From Thermoanaerobacterium xylanolyticum LX-11 (lineage in GTDB: Bacteria > Bacillota > Thermoanaerobacteria > Thermoanaerobacterales > Thermoanaerobacteraceae): 64,000 nt of DNA. The stretch is from positions 2,305,001 to 2,369,000 of the forward strand of contig NC_015555.1 in assembly GCF_000189775.2 (NCBI RefSeq). The letters are read 5' to 3'. Positions 36,765 to 44,608 of this stretch are shown piece by piece. The notes beneath the pieces were generated by a model that was given only the letters and a program-made list of their open reading frames with translations, did not search any database and was not told the origin of the DNA. How positions within the stretch are numbered: position 1 is the stretch's first letter; the number at the start of each line of letters is the position of its first letter. Both the position numbers and the translations under genes were made by a program.

Positions 36765-37103
36765 CTATCTTAACGCAATTAACGATGCACCTGCAAAGAT
36801 TAGAACTACGCCAATCCATCTTGTCAATGGTATAGTCTCTTTAAATATGAGCCATGCTACAAATACTCCTAAAGCATAAGCAGTACTCTGCAAAGGATAG
36901 ACGATGCTGAATTTTCCTTTTGCAAGAATGTATAGCCACAAGACAGTAGCTAATGCGTATACTATTATCCCACTTATGACGTACGGCGACATGAGTGACA
37001 TCAGTACGCCTTTAAAACTGCTGGCACTTCCAATGCCTACTTTCCACAGCACTTGTCCTGTCACCAAAAGCAGGACATTTACTGCAACAAGTACGTATAT
37101 CAA
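36765..37103 (-). CDS. SMR/EamA-like four-helix membrane protein
   Basis: 112-residue protein with four predicted membrane helices resembling small multidrug-resistance or ArnE/ArnF-type flippase subunits (YPLQSTAYALGVFVAWLIFKE). The start is TTG at 37103, overlapping the DUF2304 stop, with AGGAGG inside the upstream coding sequence. In this cluster it is more likely to flip a polyprenyl-linked sugar than to export drugs, but that is inference from context. Confidence 0.8.
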   Translation of the reverse strand: MIYVLVAVNVLLLVTGQVLWKVGIGSASSFKGVLMSLMSPYVISGIIVYALATVLWLYILAKGKFSIVYPLQSTAYALGVFVAWLIFKETIPLTRWIGVVLIFAGASLIALR

Positions 37104-37471
37104 TTGTCTTTGCCTCCTTCTATATCTCTGCTGCTTTTTTCTACCATATTCTTTAATATGGCCACTTCCTGCGTCAGTTTCACAATGCTTTCTGTTTGTT
37201 TAGATATTATCAATGTAAGGTGAAAACAGTATGAGATGATAAACAAAAGTCCTAACAAGAATAGGACAGATGGAGCGTAGTATATGTGAAGCGCTCGGCT
37301 TAAAAGATTTAAAAATCTCAAATTTGCCGATATGACAATCATCACTATGGAGAAAAATATCCAAAATAAGCTGTACTTCTCTAACAGATTGCCTTTTTTT
37401 ATCTCAACTATGATTATAATTAAGAACAGTATGCTAAAAATTAAAGAAAAACTGTAGACATTAAAAAACAC
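37100..37471 (-). CDS. DUF2304 membrane protein
   Basis: 123-residue protein with three predicted hydrophobic helices (about 5-25, 33-55, 66-90) and a charged C-terminal helix. It fits the DUF2304 family, which commonly sits beside GT2 glycosyltransferases. The start is GTG at 37471 after AGGAGG, 13 bp behind the GT2 stop. Role unknown; probably an accessory to the neighbouring glycosyltransferase. Confidence 0.78.
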   Translation of the reverse strand: MFFNVYSFSLIFSILFLIIIIVEIKKGNLLEKYSLFWIFFSIVMIVISANLRFLNLLSRALHIYYAPSVLFLLGLLFIISYCFHLTLIISKQTESIVKLTQEVAILKNMVEKSSRDIEGGKDN

Positions 37472-37484
37472 AAAAAGAAACCTC

Positions 37485-38195
37485 CTATGCTTTTTGTTGT
37501 TCTTTGGTTTTGATGCAGTTTATAAGTATAGCCAGCGTCACCTTTACCATGTAATAAATTGAGCGCCTAAAATTGATAGAAGAACGTCCGCCTAATCTCT
37601 CATACATCTCAACAGGTATCTCCATGATTTTAAATCCGCTTTTGCTAAGCTTTGCTACAACTTCAACTTCCGGATAATCTTGAGGATAGCTTTCGCTAAA
37701 GTATTTGATGACTTTCCTGTTAGCTGCCCTAAAGCCTGATGTGGTATCATATATGGCTTTTCCCGTTAAAGCTTTTAATAAAAACGTAAAGAAGTATGAA
37801 CCTGTTCTCCTTAAATACGATCCTTTGTAATTGGTCTTCGAAACATACCTGGACCCTATAACAAGATCAGCCTTATCTTCTAATATAGGCTTTATAAGCT
37901 TATCTATGAATCTTGCATCGTGCTGCCCATCTGCATCAATCTGTATTGCTATATCATATCCATACTTGTAAGCGTACTTATACCCTGTCTGCATACATCC
38001 ACCGATCCCAAGGTTAAAAGGAAGATCTATGACTGTGACACCATTGTTTTTAGCGATAAAAGACGTCTTATCGCTGGAACCGTCATTGACAACGAGTATA
38101 TCTACATCTTTATTTGTTAACTTTATGTTATTAATGACGCTATCGATAGTCTTTTCCTCGTTGTAAGCCGGAATGATGACAATGACATTTGGCAA
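37485..38195 (-). CDS. GT2 glycosyltransferase (polyprenyl-phosphate sugar synthase-like)
   Basis: About 236-residue GT-A fold transferase with the N-terminal motif IIPAYNEEKTI, VVNDGSSD and the metal motif DADGQHD. It resembles dolichol-phosphate mannose synthases without C-terminal membrane helices. The first TTG (38204) abuts GGGAG, so the TTG at 38195 with a 9-nt spacer is chosen, giving MPNVIVIIPAYNEE. It is probably the first gene of the 4-gene cluster with DUF2304, SMR-like and GT-C genes. Confidence 0.88.
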   Translation of the reverse strand: MPNVIVIIPAYNEEKTIDSVINNIKLTNKDVDILVVNDGSSDKTSFIAKNNGVTVIDLPFNLGIGGCMQTGYKYAYKYGYDIAIQIDADGQHDARFIDKLIKPILEDKADLVIGSRYVSKTNYKGSYLRRTGSYFFTFLLKALTGKAIYDTTSGFRAANRKVIKYFSESYPQDYPEVEVVAKLSKSGFKIMEIPVEMYERLGGRSSINFRRSIYYMVKVTLAILINCIKTKEQQKA

Positions 38196-38289
38196 TTTAT
38201 TCAACTCCCATCACATTAATACACATTTCATTATATCATAAATTTATCACATAACTAAATTTTGCCTTATTTTTACATCAAAATTTGCG

Positions 38290-38697
38290 TTAAGCCTTCT
38301 TAAATACCCAAAGCTTGCTGCCTACAAAATTTATCATCATTGAAAACAATGTGGCAATAATCTTAGCGGAAAGTACGCCTAAAACGGGTTTTATTGGATA
38401 CAGGATGGAAAGAGATACAGCTAATGATACACCATTGACAGCAATAAACTTGAATATTTCATAACCATGTGGAGTTGATTTATCGCCAAATGTCCAGTAT
38501 TTATTCATCATAAAGCTGTTTACAACACCACAGCTATAAGATATCACCTGCGCCGCCATGTAGTACATTCCAAAAAACGTAAGAACAGTGAAAACCGAAA
38601 AATCCACCAAAGTATTTACTATGCCTACAAGATTAAACTTTATAAACTGTATAATCCCTGCTTTGCTATTATCTTGTTTCTCCTGTCTTTCCATCAT
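38290..38697 (-). CDS. GtrA-family membrane protein
   Basis: About 135-residue GtrA-like protein with four predicted helices (FIKFNLVGIVNTLVDFSVF, SYSCGVVNSFMMNKYWTF). GtrA proteins are thought to move polyprenyl-phosphate sugars across the membrane. Its start overlaps the 3' end of the GT2 gene by 29 bp, so the pair is translated together, a common GtrB-GtrA arrangement. Confidence 0.88.
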   Translation of the reverse strand: MMERQEKQDNSKAGIIQFIKFNLVGIVNTLVDFSVFTVLTFFGMYYMAAQVISYSCGVVNSFMMNKYWTFGDKSTPHGYEIFKFIAVNGVSLAVSLSILYPIKPVLGVLSAKIIATLFSMMINFVGSKLWVFKKA

Positions 38698-39634
38698 CAA
38701 ACCCCACCTTTCTCGCTATGATGTACAATGGTCTATCCCTTACTTCATCGTATATCCTTCCGATGTACTCACCAAATGCTCCTAAGACTGAAAAGTTTAG
38801 ACCAAATAAGATCATATTTATAGCTATGACTGTATTTTCTATCGATACATCAACGCCTGCAATCCTTAAAACAAGCTCTACAATCAAATACGCAAATCCT
38901 GTAACTAACAGAAAAACGCCCAAATTCAAAGGCAATTTAAGCGGTGCATACGAAAACGACGTAATACCATCCATGGCAAGCTTAAGCATCTTTTTAAGTG
39001 TGTATTTCGTTTCACCTGCAAGCCTTGGATCTCTTACGTATTCTACACCTGTTTGCTTAAAACCTACCCAGCTTACAAGCCCTCTTATATACCTGTTTTT
39101 TTCTTTTATTGATGTCATAGAATTCATTACATCACATACTTTTCTATCTATCAAGCGAAAATCACCTGTATCGACTGGTATATCTACATTTGTAAGACTT
39201 TTTAGCAATCTGTAGAATACTCTTGCTGTAAAGAGCTTAAAGAATGACTCACCTTTTCTTTCTGCCCTTTTGCCATACACAACGTCGTATCCTTCTTTCC
39301 ACTTCTCAATCATCTTCAATATCACTTCAGGTGGATCCTGCAGATCTGCATCGATGACAACAACAGCATCACCTTTCGCATTATCCATGCCAGCGGTTAT
39401 AGCTGTCTGATGCCCAAAATTTCTCGAAAAGCTTATAAGTTTCACATTTCTATCATTCATGCTTATCCCACTTAGAATCTCTGCTGACTTGTCATGGCTG
39501 CCGTCATCTACAAATATAAGCTCGTAAGTCTCATCAGTTGAGTCCATGACTTTTTTAAGTCGCCTGTACGATTCTTCAATAAGAAGTTCTTCGTTGTACA
39601 CAGGTATGACAACAGAATACTTTATATGAGACAT
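38669..39634 (-). CDS. GT2 glycosyltransferase with membrane anchor (GtrB-like)
   Basis: 321-residue transferase with catalytic motifs VVIPVYNEEL, FVDDGSHD and DADLQDPPE, then RFIDRK-like RLIDRKVCDVMN, and two C-terminal membrane helices (about 225-250, 265-285). It should load a sugar onto undecaprenyl phosphate for the GT-C enzymes next to it. The ATG at 39634 follows AAGGG and is preferred to an 11-residue upstream extension. Neighbours: GT-C gene upstream (43 bp), gtrA downstream. Confidence 0.9.
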   Translation of the reverse strand: MSHIKYSVVIPVYNEELLIEESYRRLKKVMDSTDETYELIFVDDGSHDKSAEILSGISMNDRNVKLISFSRNFGHQTAITAGMDNAKGDAVVVIDADLQDPPEVILKMIEKWKEGYDVVYGKRAERKGESFFKLFTARVFYRLLKSLTNVDIPVDTGDFRLIDRKVCDVMNSMTSIKEKNRYIRGLVSWVGFKQTGVEYVRDPRLAGETKYTLKKMLKLAMDGITSFSYAPLKLPLNLGVFLLVTGFAYLIVELVLRIAGVDVSIENTVIAINMILFGLNFSVLGAFGEYIGRIYDEVRDRPLYIIARKVGFDDGKTGETR

Positions 39635-39667
39635 ATCTATCCCTTCTTTCAAAATATTTATGTTCAA

Positions 39668-39693
39668 GTGTCAATGTCAGTTGACATTGACAC
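39668..39693. repeat. Perfect inverted repeat at the 3' end of a GT-C gene
   Basis: GTGTCAATGTCA and TGACATTGACAC form 12-bp arms with a 2-nt loop spanning the stop of the GT-C gene. The minus-strand 3' flank lacks a T-run, so it may modulate expression between the GT-C and GtrB-like genes rather than end transcription. Confidence 0.6.
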
Positions 39694-41734
39694 CTTTAAG
39701 ATCATAAAGTTCCCCAAAATCTCTGCCAAATCCTCCGAAGCCATTACCGCTTTGAGTAGAATTTGTGCTGCTCCATTCGCTTGTTGGCACAAGCTTTCCA
39801 TTTTCTCTTACCCAGTTCATTATCTCACTATTAGAGCCTCTATCCATGCCGCCAGTCATCACATACCTTACTTCGCCTTTTTTCACAAGCTCTTTAAATT
39901 GACTTAAGGTCAAAATATTGTCTGAGCCTGAGAAACCTCCTAATGCCATCACAGGTTCGCCTGTCTTTATAATTATGCTATCGGCGCTTTGTGATGATGA
40001 TACGACTAAAAGATACTTTGCGCTACCTTTGTTTTTCTCAAGGAAACTTATAAGCTTAGAATCTGCACTGCTATTTATATTTCCGCCACCGAAATCAAAC
40101 CTATTTCTACCTGTCATAAGCTCTAATCCTGCTGATGGCATGGTACCGTTCATAGGATAAAATAGCGTCGTAGCTGACCAGATAGTAGGCGCTATCAAAA
40201 GCCCTATTACACCTACTGTAAGCATCGCCTTTTTGACTTTAAATCCGCCATTCTTAGCAAAAGTCATCAATGACAAAACTACTGCCGATCCGATAGAAAA
40301 CACTGCAACAGACAACATGATGTACTTTGTAATGTTAGATGTATTGTAGTGGTAGTACAATATGAGAAGTTCGACTAAGCCGTCAGCCACAAATGATAAA
40401 GGCAAAAGCCACGACTTTGTACCACCTTCTTTATACATCTCCCACATTGAAACGATGCCTATGCCTGTAAGTGTCGCTATAGGAGGTGCCATCATCGTCA
40501 AATAGTACGGATGGAACATGCCTGTTGTAAAGCTAAAGTATATAAACACAGGCACAAGCCATGAAATCCACAATATCAGAGAAAGCTTCCTACCATCATC
40601 AAATGGCCTTTTAAGCCTTTTTCTTAAAAGTTCTGCTAAAAATCCAAAGATCGCCATAGGGAAAAGCCATATTATCTGATCAGACAAGCTGTTGTTTGAA
40701 AAAAGCCTCAATATGCTGGCTTTTTCATCTCCGCCGAACATACCGCCCATTCCGCCTCTATTGCCATTTGGCCTTCCAAAATTGCCGCCTGCGAAATTTG
40801 GATTTGCACCATTTTGCCCATTAAACCTTGGAAAATTGCCTTGGTTAACCTGAGCATTGAAATTGCCAAAGTTTCTCCTAAATTCTCCACCATTGAAATT
40901 TCCTATGCGACCGCCGCCAAATCCACCGCCAAAACCTGTGTTTCTGCCAAGCCCAAGCCTCTCAAGCCCATTGTGCCCTATAATAAGCTCTAATTCTGAA
41001 TTGTCTGTGCTGCTACCTACATAAGGTCTCATGCTTTGAGGAGTCATGTCAACAATGATTGCCCACGAAAGGGATACAATAAGTAACACAACAGTAGCTA
41101 ATGACAAATAGCCGATCCTTTTCTTAAAACTTATCTTTGATGCTAAGATGTACGTTATATACACTGCTGGAATTATCATGTATGCCTCCAGCATCTTTAC
41201 ATTAAAGCCAACGCCTACTAAAAATAAGCTTAACAGCAAATACTTAAGTTTGCCTGTGTCCAAGGCTTTCATAAAAGCTAAAACTGCAAACAAAAGGGTC
41301 ATAAGGAGCATATTGTCTATTGTATTGTTTCTGCTGTCTGCCACAAATACAGGTGTTGTGGCCAAAACCAATGCTGATATAAGCCCCGCTGTCTTGCCAA
41401 AATACCTTTTAACGAGGACGTATATTAAGGCTACTGATATGACACCTGCTATGGCCTGCGGCAGCAATATGCTTATGCCGCTAAATCCAAATATTTTAGC
41501 AAAAATAGTCTGTATCCAAAAGCCCAGCGGCGGCTTGTCTATCGTGACAAATCCAGCCGGATCGTAAGATACAAAGAAAAAATTCTTAAGGCTCATGCTC
41601 ATGCTTTTTACGCCTGCAGCGTAATACTGGTTTGCATATCCTTCAATACTTAAATTAGTAAAATTCAATATTGCTGATAATAGTAAGATTAAATATAATC
41701 CGATATTGTCTTTATTAAACTTCAATCTTTTCAT
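39677..41734 (-). CDS. GT-C mannosyltransferase-like protein with Gly/Asn-rich insert
   Basis: 685-residue membrane glycosyltransferase of the PMT_2/ArnT-like type (YkcB/YycA-like). The first loop has YDPAGFVTIDKPPLGFW with the Asp/Lys pattern expected at the active site. An extracellular insert at about residues 265-335 is extremely rich in Gly, Asn, Phe and Arg (GGGFGGGRIGNFNGG). The C-terminal soluble domain binds the acceptor in related enzymes. The ATG at 41734 lies 6 nt after GGAGG. A promoter with a response-regulator-type box lies about 270 bp upstream, beyond a structured element. Confidence 0.85.
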   Translation of the reverse strand: MKRLKFNKDNIGLYLILLLSAILNFTNLSIEGYANQYYAAGVKSMSMSLKNFFFVSYDPAGFVTIDKPPLGFWIQTIFAKIFGFSGISILLPQAIAGVISVALIYVLVKRYFGKTAGLISALVLATTPVFVADSRNNTIDNMLLMTLLFAVLAFMKALDTGKLKYLLLSLFLVGVGFNVKMLEAYMIIPAVYITYILASKISFKKRIGYLSLATVVLLIVSLSWAIIVDMTPQSMRPYVGSSTDNSELELIIGHNGLERLGLGRNTGFGGGFGGGRIGNFNGGEFRRNFGNFNAQVNQGNFPRFNGQNGANPNFAGGNFGRPNGNRGGMGGMFGGDEKASILRLFSNNSLSDQIIWLFPMAIFGFLAELLRKRLKRPFDDGRKLSLILWISWLVPVFIYFSFTTGMFHPYYLTMMAPPIATLTGIGIVSMWEMYKEGGTKSWLLPLSFVADGLVELLILYYHYNTSNITKYIMLSVAVFSIGSAVVLSLMTFAKNGGFKVKKAMLTVGVIGLLIAPTIWSATTLFYPMNGTMPSAGLELMTGRNRFDFGGGNINSSADSKLISFLEKNKGSAKYLLVVSSSQSADSIIIKTGEPVMALGGFSGSDNILTLSQFKELVKKGEVRYVMTGGMDRGSNSEIMNWVRENGKLVPTSEWSSTNSTQSGNGFGGFGRDFGELYDLKGVNVN

Positions 41735-41768
41735 AGTCATCCTCCAATCCTTTTTGCTGTAAGATTAT

Positions 41769-41953
41769 TGTAATAATTTTGTCGCTCATATAAGCTTCGT
41801 GTTCTATGTATCTTCGATTCACTTCCCTCGTTTTGCTAACGCCGTCTATGCGTTGTGACGGCTTTCGCTAACGCTCATACACAAAACTTCGCTACGTTCA
41901 TCGGATACATTAACGAACACTACGCAATATATTCGCTCATAAAATTATTACAA
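41769..41953. repeat. Cruciform-like structured element A
   Basis: Outer arms TTGTAATAATTTT (41769-41781) and AAAATTATTACAA (41941-41953) are perfect inverted repeats enclosing further nested pairings, e.g. GCCGTC/GACGGC and CGTTTTG/CAAAAC, with many TTCGCT-like motifs. It is more GC-rich than its surroundings. It lies in the predicted leader of the GT-C gene that starts at 41734. A segment TCATATAAGCTT recurs at 41980. Confidence 0.7.
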
Positions 41954-42006
41954 ATTAAGTACTTGCTTGAATTCTATCGTTCATATAAGCTTATTCCACA
42001 TATCTC

Positions 42007-42061
42007 AATATAACCTCAGAATGTCTTATAAGTTTCAAATAGTTGTGTGAATTTCGTGTGA
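42007..42061 (-). promoter_or_regulatory. Predicted response-regulator box and -10, site 3
   Basis: The plus-strand direct repeat TGTGTGA-ATTT-CGTGTGA (42044-42061) lies exactly 32 bp from a minus-strand -10 hexamer TATATT (42012-42007). Repeat spacing and distance match sites at 43716 and 46749. It overlaps the end of the upstream GT gene and would drive the GT-C gene at 39677-41734. Confidence 0.65.
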
Positions 42062-43642
42062 TTCTAAATCTAAATCAAAAGTACATACCCTATTTAATAC
42101 AGCCACATCGTAAGATACTTTTACAAGGTAAATTGCCATCACAACATTTGCCAATGAAACCATCATAGGTATAAAACCAAAAGAATTCCTTAAACTTCCA
42201 AACAAAACATAGTACATATTTAAAAAGCTTGTTATGCTGAAACCGGCAAAAAAACCAAATAGCCTCATGTCTTTTACATACAAAAATGCTATTATCGCCA
42301 ATGTTACAGCAGGGAAAAGGTACCTCTCATGCATCCCTGTAGAAAATGTAAATACACCTGCAATCTGAATTAAAGCTGCTAAAAATGACAATTTGCTGTT
42401 TTTCCCTTTAATGTATATAAACCATGAAAATGCAGTCGTTAGAACTATGAATAAAAATCCCCATGTGCTGTAGCTAAATACAAACAATTTTGTACCAGAA
42501 TTGACATAGTTTGCTCCCAGCAATCCGTATAAATTAAAGCCATTTACAGATGCGTATGGATACTCTGAAATGGTCTTTTCATACAGCTTAAATATCCACA
42601 AAGGATCTTGACCTATGGCAAACGGCACTAATACTATAACTGCCGTAACCAGTGACACCACAAAAGCCTTTAAGAAATTTTTAAAGCTTCTCTCATTTAC
42701 AATCTCAAAAAACAAGACTGGTGCAAATATGATTCCCTGTGGCTTCATAAGCACTGCTGCGGTGAAAAACACTGACGAAAGTCCCAGCTTTTTCTCTGAC
42801 AAAAAGTACACCGCTACTATTACAAGCATCGTGAAAAACGAATCAACCTGTCCCCACGCAGATGAATTTATGAATACAGCCGGATTGAAAATGTACAAAG
42901 CCGACATAAATGCACTTATGTTTTTTGCAAAATGCTTATTTGCTATTTTGTATATGATGTAAGATGATGCAATATCAGCTAAAATCGATGGAAGCTTTAA
43001 AATCACATTGTAGTAATGTGATAGATTTCCGATTGATGCTATCTTGCCTATTAAGTAAAGCACGTAGATGTAAAGCGGTGGATAATCACAGCTTGGAGTA
43101 TTTTTATAAAAGTTTAAGATGTCCTGCGATGCAGACTGTGCCCAGCTTCTAAAAAGCCCTATATCGCCTGAAAAACCTTCAATAGTTGCAGCTATGTAAA
43201 GACGCATGAAAAATCCTATCAAAAATAGTAAAGCTATGATAAATGCGTCACTTTGGAAGTCAAGCTTAAACTTTTTATTCTTCAAAGCATAATAGCTTAA
43301 AACAAACAGTAAAAACACTACCGCCGCGTATGCCATTATATACACGCCGTGCTTTGATGATGTCCCCCTAAATCCTCTAAAATCTGCTCTGCTGCGGGGC
43401 ATTTGCCATTGTGATTGGCCATTTTGTCCATTCCCTTGAGAAAAGTTGCCTCTTTGCCAGACGCCTTGATTTGTGCTTCCACTTCCCCAACTTCTATTTG
43501 TGCTGCCCTGTGTGAAACTGTGCTGAAAATTCCCTATAAACCCCTCTGTGCTTCCACTGTAATGGTACAGTGAGTATACACTTAGAATCACTAGCAAAAC
43601 CAAAACAAATGACAAGCTGTACTTTAGCATCTTTTTACCCAT
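42035..43642 (-). CDS. GT-C family membrane glycosyltransferase (Gpi18-like)
   Basis: 535-residue multi-pass membrane protein. After the first helix an extracellular stretch of about residues 32-95 is rich in Gly, Asn, Gln and Ser (GSTNQGVWQRGNFSQGNGQ), then about 10 helices follow with GT-C-like loops (GFSGDIGLFRSWAQ, CDYPPLYIYVLYLIG, NPAVFINSSAWGQVDSFF). The pattern is that of Gpi18/DUF2029-like mannosyltransferases. The start follows AGGAG. It shares the odd low-complexity external insert with the neighbouring GT-C gene, and both have the same regulatory box upstream. Confidence 0.83.
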   Translation of the reverse strand: MGKKMLKYSLSFVLVLLVILSVYSLYHYSGSTEGFIGNFQHSFTQGSTNRSWGSGSTNQGVWQRGNFSQGNGQNGQSQWQMPRSRADFRGFRGTSSKHGVYIMAYAAVVFLLFVLSYYALKNKKFKLDFQSDAFIIALLFLIGFFMRLYIAATIEGFSGDIGLFRSWAQSASQDILNFYKNTPSCDYPPLYIYVLYLIGKIASIGNLSHYYNVILKLPSILADIASSYIIYKIANKHFAKNISAFMSALYIFNPAVFINSSAWGQVDSFFTMLVIVAVYFLSEKKLGLSSVFFTAAVLMKPQGIIFAPVLFFEIVNERSFKNFLKAFVVSLVTAVIVLVPFAIGQDPLWIFKLYEKTISEYPYASVNGFNLYGLLGANYVNSGTKLFVFSYSTWGFLFIVLTTAFSWFIYIKGKNSKLSFLAALIQIAGVFTFSTGMHERYLFPAVTLAIIAFLYVKDMRLFGFFAGFSITSFLNMYYVLFGSLRNSFGFIPMMVSLANVVMAIYLVKVSYDVAVLNRVCTFDLDLESHEIHTTI

Positions 43643-43678
43643 CGCCTTATCTCCTTTTCTTTTATTCTACCTATAGAA

Positions 43679-43733
43679 ATTATAAGACTTAAATGTTGCA
43701 AAAAAATTAAAAAAATGTGTGATTTCTGTGTGA
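43679..43733 (-). promoter_or_regulatory. Predicted response-regulator box and -10, site 2
   Basis: Direct repeat TGTGTGA-TTTC-TGTGTGA (43716-43733, 11-bp period) lies 32 bp from a minus-strand TATAAT (43684-43679) with no -35 match between. This fits an activator-dependent promoter for the GT-C gene at 42035-43642. Confidence 0.7.
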
Positions 43734-43762
43734 AAAAAAAGCAACCAGCATACGCTGATTGC
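43733..43762. terminator. Bidirectional terminator between Uma2 region and GT-C gene
   Basis: GCAACCAGC-ATAC-GCTGATTGC forms a 9-bp stem with one mismatch, flanked by eight A on the left and six T on the right, so it can work on either strand. It would end the minus-strand Uma2 transcript just before the GT-C promoter. Confidence 0.85.
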
Positions 43763-43801
43763 CTTTTTTCAATGAAATATAAATCATAATTTCAACAAGC
43801 A

Positions 43802-43924
43802 TCAATTAACTTTTTTCTTGACGTATTCGTACATGGCTTCAATAAAATCAACAGCATTTTGAAATCATCCATAGACTCTTATGCCTTCTTTCTGAACATT
43901 TTTGTAGAATGGAAGCATCTTCAC
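43802..43924 (-). pseudogene. Short interrupted frame after the Uma2 gene
   Basis: A minus-strand frame of 41 codons opens at GTG 43924, 20 bp after the Uma2 stop, encodes KMLPFYKNVQKEGIRVYG, hits TGA at 43867-43865 and continues in frame with FQNAVDFIEAMYEYVKKKVN to a stop at 43804. It looks like the decayed end of a small gene. I do not recognise the family. Confidence 0.3.
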
Positions 43925-43943
43925 AAAAATCACACCTTGCCAT

Positions 43944-44525
43944 TTAATTTTGAAAGATATCCTTCAATTCAATTTCAAATGATTCAAAAATCCTAAACTT
44001 TATATTGTCTTCTTCTGAATACACTTCAGGTCTTTTGTATTTGCCATCTTCACCTAAATAGTAAGACAATACAGTTTTTTCATCAGGAAATACGATCCAA
44101 TACTCTTTTACCCCCGCTTTTTCGTACAAATAGAATTTTTCCTTTAAGTCTCTCTTTAATGTTGAAGGAGAAACTACCTCTATAATCATATCTGGACTTC
44201 CTTTACAGCCTTTATCATCCAGCTTACTTGGATCACACACTATCACTATGTCAGGCTGAACTACATTTGTCACATCATCATCGCTAACATTTTCAGCAAA
44301 CAATCTTACATCAAATGGAGCGCTGTAAACTTCACAAGCCTTTCCTTTTAGATAATTATGGATAGAGGCAAATAATTCTCCTACAACTTTCTGATGTTTC
44401 CGCGTCGGTGATGGACTCATATTATATGGAACTCCTTCTATAAGCTCCCATCTCTCATCATTAGTCCAGCTCAAATAATCTTTATATGTGTATTTTATAT
44501 GTTCATCTTTATCTGCAACTGCCAT
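43944..44525 (-). CDS. Uma2-family (DUF820) restriction-like endonuclease
   Basis: 193-residue protein with the Uma2 fold: DERWELIEGVPYNMSPSP, VQPDIVIVCDPSKL and MIIEVVSPSTLKRDLKEKFYLYEKAGVKEYW. These give the Asp...Glu-X-Val/Lys layout of PD-(D/E)XK nucleases. Members are frequent in cyanobacteria and Firmicutes, often near mobile DNA; their biological role is not settled. The ATG follows AGAGGTGAAATAAT. It is a single gene ended by the hairpin at 43741. Confidence 0.9.
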   Translation of the reverse strand: MAVADKDEHIKYTYKDYLSWTNDERWELIEGVPYNMSPSPTRKHQKVVGELFASIHNYLKGKACEVYSAPFDVRLFAENVSDDDVTNVVQPDIVIVCDPSKLDDKGCKGSPDMIIEVVSPSTLKRDLKEKFYLYEKAGVKEYWIVFPDEKTVLSYYLGEDGKYKRPEVYSEEDNIKFRIFESFEIELKDIFQN

Positions 44526-44608
44526 ATTATTTCACCTCTTTTAATAACAAAACTATCCGAATATACTTTATAATAATTATACCACTAATTGTAAATTTAA
44601 AACTATTC

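Noticed and set aside
39668-39693. Inverted repeat considered as a standard terminator
   Set aside because: Perfect stem but no T-run on the coding strand, and the next gene follows within 45 bp; kept only as a repeat.
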